Source of the DNA: Castellaniella denitrificans
GTDB lineage: Bacteria; Pseudomonadota; Gammaproteobacteria; Burkholderiales; Burkholderiaceae_B
Length of the DNA: 64,000 nucleotides
Direction of reading: 5' to 3'
Assembly: GCF_027214045.1 (NCBI RefSeq)
Contig: NZ_JAPWHE010000006.1
Span: 124,001 to 188,000 of the forward strand
Each line of letters begins with the position of its first letter. Position 1 is the stretch's first letter. The translations under genes and the position numbers were made by a program. The notes below the pieces were generated by a model that made no database searches, was not told the DNA's origin, and saw only the letters and a program-made list of their open reading frames with translations. This document shows, piece after piece, positions 53,939 to 64,000 of this stretch.

Positions 53939-54735
53939 GGCCGGGCGATCCCCCGGCTGGACGCGCGCAGGAAATCGATCAGCGTCTGGATGGCGGGCGA
54001 CTCGGCCGGGTGTTCCGTCTGCAGGACAACCAGCGCCTCGATGGCCTGTTCCACGTTCAACTGGCGTCGGTAGAGGATCTTGTAGGCGTCTTTGAGCGCC
54101 TGGACGTCGGCCGGCGTGAAACCGCGCCGTCCCAGGCCTTCGGCGTTGATGCCGACCGGCCGGAACGAGTCGCCCGCGCCGATCACGTAAGGTGGCACGT
54201 CCTGGCGGACGGAACTGGTGCCGCCGATCATGGCATGCGCACCGATGCGCACGAACTGGTGCACCGCCGACAGGCCGCCCAGGATGGCCCAGTCGCCGAT
54301 GTGGATGTGGCCCGCCAGCTGCACGCTGTTGGCGATCACGATATGGCTGCCCAACTGGCAATCATGGGCAATGTGGACGTAGGCCATGATCCAGTTGTCG
54401 TCGCCCAGCCGCGTGGTGCCCACGTCCTGCGCGGTGCCGGTATTCACGGTCACGAACTCGCGGAACGTGTTGCCCGCGCCGATTTCCAGCGCCGTGGGCT
54501 CGCCCGCGTATTTCTTGTCCTGGGGAATGCCGCCGATGGAGCAATACCGGTAAAAATGGTTGTCCGGGCCGATGACGGTATGCCCGTCGATGGCGCAATG
54601 CGGGCCAATGCGCGTGCGCGCCCCGACGCTGACGTGCTCGCCGACGATGCTGTAGGGTCCGACGACGACGTCTTCGCCCAGCACCGCGCCCGGCGCGACG
54701 AGGGCCGTGGGGTGGATCTGCGCCGCGCCCATCAT
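53935..54735 (-). CDS. lpxA: UDP-N-acetylglucosamine acyltransferase
   Basis: First step of lipid A synthesis, transferring a 3-hydroxyacyl chain from ACP to UDP-GlcNAc. The product has 266 residues, starting [20 protein letters not shown] at the fabZ overlap. It is built of left-handed beta-helix hexapeptide repeats. The catalytic His is in [16 protein letters not shown], and the C-terminal helical part has [29 protein letters not shown]. Confidence 0.96.
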   Translation of the reverse strand: MMGAAQIHPTALVAPGAVLGEDVVVGPYSIVGEHVSVGARTRIGPHCAIDGHTVIGPDNHFYRYCSIGGIPQDKKYAGEPTALEIGAGNTFREFVTVNTGTAQDVGTTRLGDDNWIMAYVHIAHDCQLGSHIVIANSVQLAGHIHIGDWAILGGLSAVHQFVRIGAHAMIGGTSSVRQDVPPYVIGAGDSFRPVGINAEGLGRRGFTPADVQALKDAYKILYRRQLNVEQAIEALVVLQTEHPAESPAIQTLIDFLRASSRGIARP

Positions 54736-55184
54736 TCCTCCAGGATACGCACCGCGCACATGATCTTGGCTTCGGCGGCGATCTGATCGTCGACCTTGGC
54801 CACGGCGGTGTACTTGCAGATGGAACGGCTGAGCTTGTCGGCCGAGACTTCCATGCGCAACTGGTCGCCGGGCACCACGGGGCGGCGGAAGCGGGCGCCG
54901 TCCACGCCGACCAGATAATAGGCGACTTTGGCGCTGGCCAGATTGGGCGCGCCGGCGTCGGCGAAGGAGAACAGCGCGGCCGCCTGGGCCAGGGCCTCGA
55001 TGATGAGGACACCGGGCATCACCGGATGATGGGCGAAGTGTCCCTGGAAAAAAGGCTCGTTGTAGGTGACATTCTTGATGGCCACGATGCTCTTGCCCGG
55101 GTCCATTTCCAGGACGCGGTCCACGAGCAGCATCGGCTGCCGGTGCGGCAGCCGTTCCATGATGTCTTTGATATCGAGTTCCAT
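54732..55184 (-). CDS. fabZ: 3-Hydroxyacyl-ACP dehydratase FabZ
   Basis: Hot-dog-fold dehydratase of fatty acid elongation. The product has 150 residues. [26 protein letters not shown] is the family start. The catalytic His and Glu lie in [29 protein letters not shown]. It sits between lpxD (1-base overlap) and lpxA, so it competes with LpxA/LpxD for 3-hydroxyacyl-ACP. Confidence 0.97.
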   Translation of the reverse strand: MELDIKDIMERLPHRQPMLLVDRVLEMDPGKSIVAIKNVTYNEPFFQGHFAHHPVMPGVLIIEALAQAAALFSFADAGAPNLASAKVAYYLVGVDGARFRRPVVPGDQLRMEVSADKLSRSICKYTAVAKVDDQIAAEAKIMCAVRILEE

Positions 55185-56329
55185 TATTGTGTGTCCTGCT
55201 TGGGGGTCGTCGGCTGGCCGGATGTTTCGGCGATGCCTTGTCTTTCCGCGGCGCGCAGCCGCTTGCGCAATTGCGCGAGCTGACCGATCACGGCCGCATT
55301 ATGTTGCCAGGCGCCGTGCTCGGCCACGGGGAATACTCCGGTGTAGCGCCCGGCCTTGAGAATGTCCGAGGTGACTGCGGTGCCACCCGAGATGTGCACG
55401 TCGTCGCCCAGCGTCAGGTGCCCGCCGAACATCGCCGCACCGCCGATCACGCAACGCCGGCCCATGGTGGTGGAACCGGCCACCCCCACGCAGGCGGCCA
55501 TCGCGGTGTGGTCACCGATCCGGCAATTGTGACCGATCATGATCTGGTTATCGAGTTTCACGCCGTTGCCCAGCACCGTGTCCTCGACCGCGCCCCGGTC
55601 GACGGTGGTATTGGCGCCGATTTCCACGTCGTCGCCGATGCGTACGCCACCCAGTTGGGCGATCTTGGCCCAGGCGCCGGGCGTGCGCGGATCAGGCGCG
55701 AACCCGAAGCCGTCGGCCCCCAACACAACGCCTGAGTGGAGGATGGCACGCGCGCCCACCTGCACACCGTGATAGAGCGTCACATGGGCATGCAACAGGC
55801 TGTCCGCACCGATGGAACTATCCGCGCCGACGACGCAGCCCGCGCCGATGCGCACGCCCGAGCCGATGCGCACACCCGATTCGATCACGGTCAGTGGACC
55901 GATGTGCACGCCATCGGCCAGCACGGCATCGTCGGCGATGACGGCGCTGGGATGGATACCCTGGGGCAGGCCGGCCTGGCGGTGGCGATCAAACCACTGG
56001 GCCAGCAGCGCGTACATCAGGTAGGGCTGTGGACACAGCACCGCCGCCCAGGACGGCTGATCGCCGTGACGGGAGCGATAGTCGTCCCAATCCTGTTGGC
56101 GCAGGATGACGGCGGCCGCGCCGCAATCATCCAGCTGGGACTGCAGGCGTGGATTGGAGAGAAAACTGATTTCGCTCCGGCCTGCCGAGCCCAGGGATCC
56201 GATGCCCGCGATTTTCAGCGCATCGGCACCCGGCGCCCCTGTGATGCCGCATCCCAATCCGACCGTATCGGCGACCCGCAACAGTTCGGTCAGCGCGGGT
56301 GCCCGATCGGGCGCGAGCAGCACAGGCAT
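55184..56329 (-). CDS. lpxD: UDP-3-O-acylglucosamine N-acyltransferase
   Basis: Third acylation enzyme of lipid A synthesis. The product has 381 residues; the family norm is about 340-360, with the excess mostly at the C-terminus. The N-terminal uridine-binding domain has [24 protein letters not shown] long left-handed beta helix of hexapeptide repeats follows, with the catalytic-His region [29 protein letters not shown]. The C-terminus ([14 protein letters not shown]) is helical. Confidence 0.95.
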   Translation of the reverse strand: MPVLLAPDRAPALTELLRVADTVGLGCGITGAPGADALKIAGIGSLGSAGRSEISFLSNPRLQSQLDDCGAAAVILRQQDWDDYRSRHGDQPSWAAVLCPQPYLMYALLAQWFDRHRQAGLPQGIHPSAVIADDAVLADGVHIGPLTVIESGVRIGSGVRIGAGCVVGADSSIGADSLLHAHVTLYHGVQVGARAILHSGVVLGADGFGFAPDPRTPGAWAKIAQLGGVRIGDDVEIGANTTVDRGAVEDTVLGNGVKLDNQIMIGHNCRIGDHTAMAACVGVAGSTTMGRRCVIGGAAMFGGHLTLGDDVHISGGTAVTSDILKAGRYTGVFPVAEHGAWQHNAAVIGQLAQLRKRLRAAERQGIAETSGQPTTPKQDTQ

Positions 56330-56335
56330 GGGAAA

Positions 56336-56887
56336 TCAGCCGCCCAGCGCGCCGATGACCTGGTCGGTGATGTCCACGCGGGGGCTGACCGTGACAGCGT
56401 CCTGGATGATCAGGTCGTAGTTCTGCTGTTCGGCGATTTTCTTGATCGCGGCGTCGGCCTTTTCCACGATGGCGGAAAATTCCTCGTTGCGGCGACGGTT
56501 GAAATCTTCCTGGAATTCGCGGCGCTTGCGCTGCAAGTCGGAATCCATGTCCTGGAGCTTGCGCTGGCGCTTGACGCGGTCGGCCTCGGACAGCACCGGA
56601 GCGTCCTTGTCGAGCTTCTGGGCTTCCGCGCGCAGATTGTCGGACAGGCGCTGCAGTTCCTGATCGCGCTTCTTGAATTCGGCTTCGATCTTGGCCTGAG
56701 CCGCCTTGGCGGGCTTGGAGTCGCGCAGAATGCGTTCCGTACTGACGAAACCGATCTTCGTACCCTGAGCGTAGGATGGCGCGACGAAAAGCGCCCCCAG
56801 GCCCACGGCCGCCGCCAGGGCCAGCGCCCGGTGGCTACGCACGGCGCGTTGCGCCAACGTTGAAACATTCAGACCTGAAACAAACAT
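56336..56887 (-). CDS. skp: Periplasmic chaperone Skp/OmpH
   Basis: Trimeric periplasmic chaperone that carries unfolded outer-membrane proteins to BamA. The product has 183 residues from the ATG at 56887. A signal peptide (ALALAAAVGLGALFVAPSYAQ) is followed by TKIGFVSTERILRDSKPAKAAQAKIEAEFKKR. A long charged coiled coil (about 55-140) ends in FSAIVEKADAAIKKIAEQQNYDLIIQDAV. It lies between bamA and lpxD as usual. Confidence 0.94.
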   Translation of the reverse strand: MFVSGLNVSTLAQRAVRSHRALALAAAVGLGALFVAPSYAQGTKIGFVSTERILRDSKPAKAAQAKIEAEFKKRDQELQRLSDNLRAEAQKLDKDAPVLSEADRVKRQRKLQDMDSDLQRKRREFQEDFNRRRNEEFSAIVEKADAAIKKIAEQQNYDLIIQDAVTVSPRVDITDQVIGALGG

Positions 56888-56953
56888 GATGAGGAATCCA
56901 CCTAGGATCAAAGCAGCTACAAAAAGGGTTATTGTGCCATCAAACGCGGGGAA

Positions 56954-59317
56954 TCAGAAACCAGTGCCGATCTGGAACTGGAAGACCTGTTTCTGGTCGC
57001 CTTCCTTGGCGTTCAAGGCGCGGCCGAAGGACAGCTGCAGCGGACCCAGCGGCGATTCCCAGGACAGGCCCAGACCGGCGGAGTATTTCCAGCCGCAGGG
57101 ATCGGCCACCTGCCCGTACTGGCCATTGGCACAACCCGAGCCGTCGGTCGTGGAGATCTGGCCGGCATCCGAGAAGATGAACCAGCGCAGGGTACGGTCG
57201 CGCGAGGCGCCCGGGAACGGCAGGTACAGCTGCACGTTCCCGACGATGCGCCGGGAGCCGCCCAGGTAGGTGTCGGTCAAGGTATCGCGAGGCCCCAGGG
57301 ACGCGCCTTCGTAGCCGCGCACCGATCCAATGCCGCCCGCATACATGTTCTTGATGACAGGGAAGGCCTTGCCGCTGTTGCCGTAGGTCTTGGCCCAGTC
57401 CATCTGGCCGTTCAGGGCCAGGGTGAAGGCGCGGCCCAGGGGCAGATAATATTGTTGCTGGCCGCTGAGCTTGTAGTAGCGCAGGTCCATGGTGGACATG
57501 TCGGCGGATACACGGGTATAGCTGCCGCGGTGGGGTGCCAGCGCACTGTCCCGGGTGTCCTTGGCCCAGCCCACGCTGAAGATGGCGGCATTGGTGGTGT
57601 CGCCGTAATCGTCGACGAACTTCTGGTAGGCCAGGGGCGCCGGATTGGTGCCGGTGCGGCGGATGTCCTTCAGCGCGTTGCGTTCGAAGGTCACGCCGGC
57701 GAAGATGCGGTCCACTTCCGAAATCGGGACGCCGAAATTCAAGCCCAGGCCCATGGATTCGACCGTGTACCACCCGGTCGAACCGCTGTCGGCCACGTCG
57801 TAAGGCGTGGTGCGCCGGTAGTACAGGGACGTGGTCTTGCTGATGCCGTCCTGGGTCCAATAAGGATTGGTGTGGGAGATCACCGCCGCGCGGTTGGTCT
57901 TGCTGGTATTGACGTTCAGGGACAGGGAATTGCCGCTGCCGAACACGTTGTCCTGACTGATGCCGGCCGACAGCATCAGCTTGTCCGTGGTGCCGTAGCC
58001 CACGCCCAGGCTGATCATGCCGGTGGGTTTTTCCTTGACATCGACATTGACGTCCACCTGGTCGGGCGAGCCCGGCACGGGATCGGTCTTGACGTCCACA
58101 TCGGTGAAATAGCCCAGCCGGTCGATGCGTTCCTTGGAGGTCTTGATGCTGGAAGAGTCGTACCAGGCGGCTTCCTGCTGGCGCATTTCGCGGCGCACGA
58201 CCTCGTCACGGGTGCGGGTGTTGCCACCGACGTTGATGCGGCGCACGTAAACGCGGCGGCCCGGATCGACGTAGAAGTTCAGCTTGGCGACGTGATTTTC
58301 GCGATCCAGCACAGGACTGGGGTTGACATTGGCGAAGGCGTAGCCCAGCGAGCCCAGATAGTCGGTGATGGACTTCGCCACGGCATTGGTCTTTTCGGCC
58401 GAGAAAGTCTCGCCTTCCTTGATGGTCACCAGCGGCTGAAGCTTGTCGTCCAGACCGAGCAGATCGCCAGCCAGGCCGACCTCGCCCAGTTTGTAGGGCT
58501 CGCCTTCGTGCAGGGTCATGGTGATGTAGATGGCCTTGCGGTCGGGCGAGATCGATACCTGGGGCGGTTCCATGGAAAATTCCAGGTAGCCGCGGTCCAG
58601 ATAGTACGAGCGGATACGCTCCATATCGCCTTCGAGCTTTTCGCGCGAATACTTGTTGGTGCCCGTGTACCAGGTCATGAAACCGCCGGTGGTCAGTTCC
58701 ATCTGGTCTTCGAGCGTCCCGGCGGAAAAGGCTTCGTTGCCGATGAATTCGATCTTGTCGATGGTGGCGACGTCGCCTTCGAAGATGTCGAAGCTGACCC
58801 CCACCCGATTGCGCTCCAGCGGCGTGATGACGGGGCTGATCTGGACGCCGTACTTGCCCTTGGACAGGTATTGCTGCTTGAGTTCGAAGACGGCGCGGTC
58901 CAGCATGGCCTGATCGAAGATCCGGCCCTGGCCGAAGCCGACCTGGGACAGGGATTTCGTCAGGGCCTTGGCGTCGAATTCACGCATGCCGTTGAAATTG
59001 ATCGAGGCGATCGTGGGCCGCTCTTCAACGGTGACGACCAGCACGTCGCCCTGCGCGTCGATCTTGACGTCGTTGAAAAAACCTGTGCCATAGAGTTTCT
59101 GGATGGCGACCGAGGCCTCTTCCTGGGTGAAGGTCTGGCCGACTTTGACCGGCAGATAGGTGAAGATCGTGCCCGGATCGACGCGTTCAATCCCCTTGAC
59201 CTGAATGTCCTTCACCACGAAAGGGGTGAAGGCGGCCGCGACGGCGGGGGCCAGGAGGGCCGCCAGCACCAGGGGAATGGCGCGCTTGATCAGACGAAAT
59301 TTCCGGGGAGACGACAT
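56954..59317 (-). CDS. bamA: Outer membrane protein assembly factor BamA
   Basis: Central Omp85 protein that folds beta-barrel proteins into the outer membrane. The product has 787 residues from MSSPRKFRLIKRAIPLVLAALL, a signal peptide cleaved near AAAFT. Five POTRA domains occupy about 25-430 (first VVKDIQVKGIERVDPGTIFTYLPV). The C-terminal 16-strand barrel ends in the obligatory Phe (QIGTGF). GGIGSVRGYEG is the conserved VRGF/Y-like loop motif. A longer upstream reading contains rseP-side sequence and is rejected. Confidence 0.97.
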   Translation of the reverse strand: MSSPRKFRLIKRAIPLVLAALLAPAVAAAFTPFVVKDIQVKGIERVDPGTIFTYLPVKVGQTFTQEEASVAIQKLYGTGFFNDVKIDAQGDVLVVTVEERPTIASINFNGMREFDAKALTKSLSQVGFGQGRIFDQAMLDRAVFELKQQYLSKGKYGVQISPVITPLERNRVGVSFDIFEGDVATIDKIEFIGNEAFSAGTLEDQMELTTGGFMTWYTGTNKYSREKLEGDMERIRSYYLDRGYLEFSMEPPQVSISPDRKAIYITMTLHEGEPYKLGEVGLAGDLLGLDDKLQPLVTIKEGETFSAEKTNAVAKSITDYLGSLGYAFANVNPSPVLDRENHVAKLNFYVDPGRRVYVRRINVGGNTRTRDEVVRREMRQQEAAWYDSSSIKTSKERIDRLGYFTDVDVKTDPVPGSPDQVDVNVDVKEKPTGMISLGVGYGTTDKLMLSAGISQDNVFGSGNSLSLNVNTSKTNRAAVISHTNPYWTQDGISKTTSLYYRRTTPYDVADSGSTGWYTVESMGLGLNFGVPISEVDRIFAGVTFERNALKDIRRTGTNPAPLAYQKFVDDYGDTTNAAIFSVGWAKDTRDSALAPHRGSYTRVSADMSTMDLRYYKLSGQQQYYLPLGRAFTLALNGQMDWAKTYGNSGKAFPVIKNMYAGGIGSVRGYEGASLGPRDTLTDTYLGGSRRIVGNVQLYLPFPGASRDRTLRWFIFSDAGQISTTDGSGCANGQYGQVADPCGWKYSAGLGLSWESPLGPLQLSFGRALNAKEGDQKQVFQFQIGTGF

Positions 59318-59384
59318 CCTGGCAATCCTATTTGGCCGTGGAGGAACACGCTTGAGCGATGCGCGATTGTAAGTCACAACCTCA

Positions 59385-60722
59385 TCACCTGAAAAGCCGC
59401 GCAAAATCGTTGAACAGGGCCAGAACCATGAGGCCCAGAACGATGCCCAGACCCAGCCTTTGGCCCAGCTCGCGGGCCCGTTCGGGCAGCGGCCGGCCGC
59501 CACGCAACGCCTCGATCAGGTAGAAAAGCAGATGGCCGCCGTCCAGCATCGGAATGGGCAACAGGTTCAGCACGCCGATGCTGATGCTGATGAGCGCCAG
59601 GAAGCCCAGATAGGACTCCAGACCGATGCGCGCGGTGCGGCCGGCGTATTCCGCGATCGTGACCGGGCCGGTGACGTTTTTCCAGGACGCCTCGCCCGCG
59701 ACCATCCTGCCCATCATGCGCAGCGTGAACAGGCTCATGTCGGCCGTGCGCCGCACGCCCTGCCACAGACTGTCCAGGGGGCCCAGGCGCACCAGCACCT
59801 GGGGTCGCTCCGCCTGGATCAGGGCGCCGATGCGCCCGACCTCGAGACCATTCTTCACGGCTTCGGGCCTGGGCGTCACGGACAGCGAAAGCCGGTCTGC
59901 CTGGCGCAGCACCACCAGGGCCAGCGGTTGTCCGGCGTGCGACTCGACGGTTTCAACGAAGGCCTCGACGGAGGGATCCTCCAGGCCGCCGACCACCAGA
60001 ATCCGGTCGCCGACGCGCAGGCCGGCCCGTTCCGCGGCCCCGCCCGGGACAAGTTCGCCCACCACCGGGTAAGGCGCCCGCAATGAAAGGCCGGCGCCCA
60101 GGAGCGGGTCGGGACCGTCCGGCGTCACGGCCTGCGGGGCGAGCCGCAGCGTGTCCGTGCGGACCGTGCCATCGGGGGATCGCAGCGTCAGGATCACGTC
60201 GCCGCCCAGGGACAGGGGCTCGGCCAGCCGCCATCTGGCCTGGGTCCAGGAAGCCACCGGTTCGCCAGCCACCGCCGTCAGCATATCGCCTTCGCGCACG
60301 CCCGACTGGGCGGCCGGAGTGCCGACCGGCGGCGCCGCCAGCACGGCGGCAGGCTCCTGCGTGCCCCACAGGCTCAGGAATGCGTAGATCAGGGCGGCCA
60401 GCGCCAGGTTGGCTGCGGGACCGGCCGTCACCACCGCCACGCGCCGGATCAGCGGCTGGGCATTGAACACGACGCGGCGCGTGGCCTCGTCGGCCCCCGG
60501 CGGCGCCTCGTCGAGCATCTTCACATAGCCGCCCAAGGGAATGGCCGACAACGCCCACTCGGTACCGTGCCGGTCGTGGCGGCGCAGCAGCACCGGACCG
60601 AAACCGACCGAGAAACGCACAATGGGCACGCCCGCGCGCCGCGCCACCCAATAATGGCCCAACTCGTGGAAAGTCACGAGCAGACCTAAGGCGAGGATGA
60701 AGGCGAACAAAGTCAGAAGCAT
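59385..60722 (-). CDS. rseP: RIP metalloprotease RseP
   Basis: Inner-membrane site-2 protease that cleaves anti-sigma factors and signal peptide remnants. The product has 445 residues from MLLTLFAFILALGLLVTFHELGH, with the zinc motif HELGH at 19-23. Two PDZ domains (about 115-290) include GVREGDMLTAVAGEPV and GLRVGDRILVVGGLEDPS. The C-terminal metal-ligand motif is NLLPIPMLDGGHLLFYLIE. It lies between dxr and bamA. Confidence 0.96.
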   Translation of the reverse strand: MLLTLFAFILALGLLVTFHELGHYWVARRAGVPIVRFSVGFGPVLLRRHDRHGTEWALSAIPLGGYVKMLDEAPPGADEATRRVVFNAQPLIRRVAVVTAGPAANLALAALIYAFLSLWGTQEPAAVLAAPPVGTPAAQSGVREGDMLTAVAGEPVASWTQARWRLAEPLSLGGDVILTLRSPDGTVRTDTLRLAPQAVTPDGPDPLLGAGLSLRAPYPVVGELVPGGAAERAGLRVGDRILVVGGLEDPSVEAFVETVESHAGQPLALVVLRQADRLSLSVTPRPEAVKNGLEVGRIGALIQAERPQVLVRLGPLDSLWQGVRRTADMSLFTLRMMGRMVAGEASWKNVTGPVTIAEYAGRTARIGLESYLGFLALISISIGVLNLLPIPMLDGGHLLFYLIEALRGGRPLPERARELGQRLGLGIVLGLMVLALFNDFARLFR

Positions 60723-60768
60723 GGGGAAAACGAAAAGTCGGTCGGGTCTGCAGGACTGGAGGGCGGTC

Positions 60769-61974
60769 TCAGCGGGCCTGGCAGAAGCCTGCCGCGACAC
60801 TGCGCGTGCGTGCGTCCAGATCGAGGATCTCCGCCAGAGAGGACGGGGTTTGCGATCCGTGCGCCATGGAATCGTCCAGGCAGTGTTCGATGATGGATGG
60901 GATCTGGGTGTATCGGATGCGCCCGCGCAGGAAGCCGTCGACCGCGACCTCGTTGGCCGCGTTCAGTGCGATGCAAGCGCCCTGCCCTTGGCCCAGGGCA
61001 TCGAAAGACAGCCGCAGACAGGGAAAACGCGCCAGATCCGGCGTTTCGAAATCCAGACGCCCGAGACGGGCGAGCTCCAGCAGGCCGACGCCGCCGTCGA
61101 TGCGCTCAGGATAGCCCAGGCCGTACGCGATGGGCGTGCGCATGTCGGGCTGGCCCAATTGGGCCAGGATGGAGCCGTCCAGGTATTCAACCATGGAATG
61201 CACCACGCTCTGAGGATGGACCACGACCTGGATGCGCTCCATCGGCATCGCGAACAGCCAGTGAGCCTCGATGACTTCCAGCCCCTTGTTCAGCATGGTG
61301 GCCGAATCCACCGAAATCTTGCGCCCCATGCGCCAGTTGGGATGCGCGCAGGCCTGGTCCGGCGTGACGGATTCCAGTTGATCCAGTGCGGTTCGCCGGA
61401 ACGGCCCGCCGGAGGCGGTCAGCAGCAGCCGCCGCACGCCCTCCGCCGGACTTGCCGGCGCCCTTGCCCGGTCGGCCGACTGGGGCAGGCATTGAAAAAT
61501 GGCATTGTGCTCGCTGTCGATGGGCAGCAGTTCGGCGCCGGATTCGCGCACGGCCCGCATGAAGAGACTGCCCGCCGCCACCAAGGCCTCTTTGTTGGCC
61601 AGCAGGACGCGCTTGCCGGCCCGTGCCGCCGCCAGCGCCCCGGGCAGTCCGGCCGCGCCGACGATGGCGGCCATGACGGCGGTGACTTCAGGATCGGCCG
61701 CGGTGTCGGCCAGCGCCTGGGCTCCCTGGCGGATTTCGGGCAATGGCCGGCCCGCCGGCCAGGCGGCCTTGAAGCGCGCCCGGGCGGCGTCATCGGGCAC
61801 GATCACCACCCGTGCCGCATGCCGCGCCGCCTGCTCCGCCAGCGACTCGATCCGGCTGTGCGCGCTCAGGGCGTGGACGGAAAAGCGGTCCGGATGCCGC
61901 GCCACCACATCCAGCGTGCTCACGCCGATGGAACCGGTCGAGCCGAGGATGCAGAGGCGTTGCTGGACGGGCAT
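60769..61974 (-). CDS. dxr: 1-Deoxy-D-xylulose 5-phosphate reductoisomerase
   Basis: NADPH enzyme of the MEP isoprenoid pathway. The product has 401 residues. The nucleotide fold is [18 protein letters not shown] (GxTGxxG at 11-17). [35 protein letters not shown] and [23 protein letters not shown] are the metal and substrate motifs. The MEP pathway supplies the precursor used by UppS two genes upstream. Confidence 0.97.
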   Translation of the reverse strand: MPVQQRLCILGSTGSIGVSTLDVVARHPDRFSVHALSAHSRIESLAEQAARHAARVVIVPDDAARARFKAAWPAGRPLPEIRQGAQALADTAADPEVTAVMAAIVGAAGLPGALAAARAGKRVLLANKEALVAAGSLFMRAVRESGAELLPIDSEHNAIFQCLPQSADRARAPASPAEGVRRLLLTASGGPFRRTALDQLESVTPDQACAHPNWRMGRKISVDSATMLNKGLEVIEAHWLFAMPMERIQVVVHPQSVVHSMVEYLDGSILAQLGQPDMRTPIAYGLGYPERIDGGVGLLELARLGRLDFETPDLARFPCLRLSFDALGQGQGACIALNAANEVAVDGFLRGRIRYTQIPSIIEHCLDDSMAHGSQTPSSLAEILDLDARTRSVAAGFCQAR

Positions 61975-62031
61975 GGTGTCGGATCCTGTGGATGATGCGG
62001 GGCGAAAGGGCGCCGGAAGAATGGCCTGGCC

Positions 62032-62874
62032 TTAGAGCCCGGCCATCAGCAACAGCGCGGCGGCCGGCGCCACCGGCAGCACCGCGTCGATACGGTCGTA
62101 CACGCCGCCATGGCCCGGCAGCAGCTGGCTGGAATCCTTGACCCCCGCGCGGCGCTTGAGCAGCGATTCGAACAGGTCGCCGACGATGGACCAGGCAGCC
62201 AGCGCCACGCCGGCCGCGACCAGACCCGCCCAGCCGACGTGCGCCAGCAGCAGCGCGCCGAAGCTGTCCGGCCACCACACGGCCGTGGCGACCAGCCAAG
62301 CGGTCGCCGCCAGGATGCCGCCCGCCGCGCCTTCGATCGTCTTGCCGGGGCTGACGCGTGGTGCCAGTTTATGACGTCCCAACGAGCGACCCGTGAAATA
62401 GGCGGCGATGTCGGCAGCCCAGATCAAGGCCCAAAGACTGATCAGCGCCGCCGCGCCATGGCGCAGGAAGACCCACGCCAGGGCGTACCAGGTCGAGGCC
62501 AGGACCAGCGCTCCGACCAGGGCCAGCGCGGTGGGCCGGCAAATGTCCGGCACCCGGGCGCGCGCCACCGCGACGGGGGCGATGGTCAGCCAGAACAGCA
62601 CCGCCAACGGCAAGAGAAATGAACCGAAGGCGGCTTCAAGCGCCGGCTGGCCATCGACCAGCAAACGGGACAGAGGCAGCAGCGCCAGGACGGCCAGTAC
62701 CGCCGCTCCCCACCGCGCGGCCGCGCCGTCCATCACCAGCCGCAGCCATTCCCACAATGCGCAGCCGGTCATCAGACCCAGCAGGGCGAGCATCGGCCAG
62801 GGGGTCGGAGCGGTCACGGCGCCCGCCACGATCAGCAGCAGGACGATGGCGGTAAGGATGCGCTGGCGCAGCAT
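62032..62874 (-). CDS. cdsA: Phosphatidate cytidylyltransferase
   Basis: Makes CDP-diacylglycerol, the precursor of membrane phospholipids. The product has 280 residues with about seven to eight membrane helices from MLRQRILTAIVLLLIVAGAV. The CDP-alcohol motif is LFESLLKRRAGVKDSSQLLPGHGGVYDRID. AADIAAYFTGRSLGRHKLAPRVSPGKTIEGA contains conserved catalytic residues. Confidence 0.96.
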   Translation of the reverse strand: MLRQRILTAIVLLLIVAGAVTAPTPWPMLALLGLMTGCALWEWLRLVMDGAAARWGAAVLAVLALLPLSRLLVDGQPALEAAFGSFLLPLAVLFWLTIAPVAVARARVPDICRPTALALVGALVLASTWYALAWVFLRHGAAALISLWALIWAADIAAYFTGRSLGRHKLAPRVSPGKTIEGAAGGILAATAWLVATAVWWPDSFGALLLAHVGWAGLVAAGVALAAWSIVGDLFESLLKRRAGVKDSSQLLPGHGGVYDRIDAVLPVAPAAALLLMAGL

Positions 62875-62902
62875 GAGCGGGTTTCCTTGGGGCGGACGGG
62901 CT

Positions 62903-63667
62903 CTAGACGGCGCCGCGCAACTGATCGCTGGTGCGACCGAAGCGCCGTTCGCGGCCCCGGTACCAGGTAAAGGCCCGATCGAGCTGCGCAGCGTCGAAAT
63001 CCGGCCACCAGCAGTCGGTGAAATACAGTTCAGTATAGGCCAGTTGCCAGATCAGGAAATTGGAGATCCGCTGCTCCCCGCCGGTGCGGATGAACAAGTC
63101 GGGCTCCGGCGCATAGGCCATGGCCAGCCAGGGCGTCAGGGCGGCCTCGTCCAGGGCCTCGGGATGCGCGGCAAGATCGGGCCTGTCGGCCAGCAGGGCG
63201 CGGGTGGCCTGCAGGATGTCCCAGCGGCCGCCATAGTTGGCGGCAATGGTCAGCGTCAAGGCCGATTGTCCGGCGGTGCGCCGCTCGGCGGCCTCAATCA
63301 ATCCGCGCAGGTGTGGGTCGAAGGCCGAGAGGTCGCCCACCACGCGCAGGCATACGCCCTGCGCCTCCAGACGGTCGACTTCCTTTTCCAGGGTGCGTAC
63401 GAACAAACGCATCAGCAGGGAGACTTCCTCGGCCGGACGGCGCCAGTTCTCGGAACTGAAGGCGAACAACGTCAGGTAGCGCACCCCCCGGTGTCCACAG
63501 GCCTCGACGATGCGGCGCACGGCCTGGACACCTCGCACATGCCCCGCCGTGCGGGGCAGCATCCGCCGGGTTGCCCAACGGCCGTTTCCATCCATGATGA
63601 TGGCGACATGCCGAGGCACGTCCCCGGTCTCGGGAATGGCGAGTGTTGAGGAAGAGATTTCGATCAT
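62903..63667 (-). CDS. uppS: Isoprenyl transferase (undecaprenyl diphosphate synthase)
   Basis: Cis-prenyltransferase making the undecaprenyl carrier for cell wall and O-antigen synthesis. The product has 254 residues. The catalytic Asp and P-loop are in [26 protein letters not shown] (D26). [18 protein letters not shown], and [33 protein letters not shown] are diagnostic. Confidence 0.97.
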   Translation of the reverse strand: MIEISSSTLAIPETGDVPRHVAIIMDGNGRWATRRMLPRTAGHVRGVQAVRRIVEACGHRGVRYLTLFAFSSENWRRPAEEVSLLMRLFVRTLEKEVDRLEAQGVCLRVVGDLSAFDPHLRGLIEAAERRTAGQSALTLTIAANYGGRWDILQATRALLADRPDLAAHPEALDEAALTPWLAMAYAPEPDLFIRTGGEQRISNFLIWQLAYTELYFTDCWWPDFDAAQLDRAFTWYRGRERRFGRTSDQLRGAV

Positions 63668-63686
63668 GGGCCGTGGCGCCGCGCGG

Positions 63687-64000
63687 CTAGACCGTCATGA
63701 TCTCGGCTTCCTTCTGGGCGACGAGTTTGTCGATTTCGGCCACGTAACGGTCGGTGAGCTTTTGCACATCGTCCTGGCCACGGCGGTCCTCGTCCTCCGA
63801 GATTTCCTTGTCCTTGACGAGCTTCTTCAGGGTTTCATTGGCCTCGCGGCGCAGATTGCGCACTGCGACCTTGGTATCCTCGCCTTCGCCGCGCACGACC
63901 TTGGTCAGGTCCCGGCGGCGCTCCTCCGTGAGGGCCGGCATCGGCACGCGGATGTTGTCGCCCATGGCGATGGGGTTCAGCCCCAGATCGGATTCGCGGA
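63687..64000 (-). CDS. frr: Ribosome recycling factor (N-terminal part outside window)
   Basis: C-terminal about 104 residues of ribosome recycling factor, which splits post-termination ribosomes with EF-G. The reading frame runs off the right edge; the visible part includes [26 protein letters not shown] and [18 protein letters not shown], and the helical end [26 protein letters not shown]. Full proteins are about 185 residues. It is the first visible gene of the uppS-cdsA-dxr-rseP-bamA group. Confidence 0.96.
   Translation of the reverse strand, partial: RESDLGLNPIAMGDNIRVPMPALTEERRRDLTKVVRGEGEDTKVAVRNLRREANETLKKLVKDKEISEDEDRRGQDDVQKLTDRYVAEIDKLVAQKEAEIMTV

Noticed and set aside
57452-59392. 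646-codon open frame opposite bamA
   Set aside because: Fully antisense to an unmistakable bamA gene; no family motifs and an unusual composition, so a shadow frame.

Overview
The window is high-GC DNA from a betaproteobacterium, most likely a member of the Burkholderiales close to Alcaligenaceae (Bordetella/Achromobacter type). This rests on gene order (frr-uppS-cdsA-dxr-rseP-bamA-skp-lpxD-fabZ-lpxA-lpxB-rnhB; tatD-holB-tmk-mltG), Gram-negative envelope genes, TRAP and ABC uptake systems, and dense operons with 4-base start/stop overlaps. I saw no insertion sequences, tRNA or rRNA genes, CRISPR arrays or phage genes.

Layout. 1-3821: sulfate ABC importer (sbp partial, cysT, cysW, cysA). 3889-8255 (minus): ankyrin protein, then tatD, holB, tmk, mltG. 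8302-21757: a taurine region with a YeiH/SuyZ-type sulfate exporter candidate, an EamA exporter, tauABC, the MocR-type regulator tauR, an APC permease, taurine dehydrogenase tauXY, and, divergently, xsc and pta. Read together, taurine is imported by TauABC (perhaps also by the permease), oxidised by TauXY to sulfoacetaldehyde, cleaved by Xsc to sulfite and acetyl phosphate, and the latter becomes acetyl-CoA through Pta. Sulfite, or sulfate after oxidation, must leave the cell. 21762-25280 (minus): an iclR-cobS-cobT-like operon, an AAA+/VWA pair without a visible partner. 25350-27426: thiamine thiazole genes thiO-thiS-thiG. 27442-33102: a TRAP transporter and GMC oxidoreductase operon with a divergent IclR regulator. 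33213-34151: ygfZ.

34220-37496 (minus): three valine-catabolism-type genes (acyl-CoA dehydrogenase, HIBYL-CoA hydrolase, 3-hydroxyisobutyrate dehydrogenase). 37703-38988: ratB/rnfH, ratA and divergent smpB. 39038-40801: a GlxA-type AraC regulator divergent from an isochorismatase-family hydrolase. 40847-47082: a DegT aminotransferase, an MFS carrier with an extra C-terminal domain and a GMC oxidoreductase in one overlapping operon, with a second sugar porter divergent from it. 47116-51239: ogt, ppsA and ppsR. 51290-64000 (minus): the conserved envelope/lipid A/BamA operon ending in partial frr.

The most interesting parts are the taurine regulon with candidate TauR direct repeats, the CobS/CobT-like pair under an IclR regulator with no CobN nearby, and the DegT-MFS-GMC operon, which looks like an uncharacterised sugar or cyclitol pathway. 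All functions come from reading translated sequence and motifs by eye; no database search was run.
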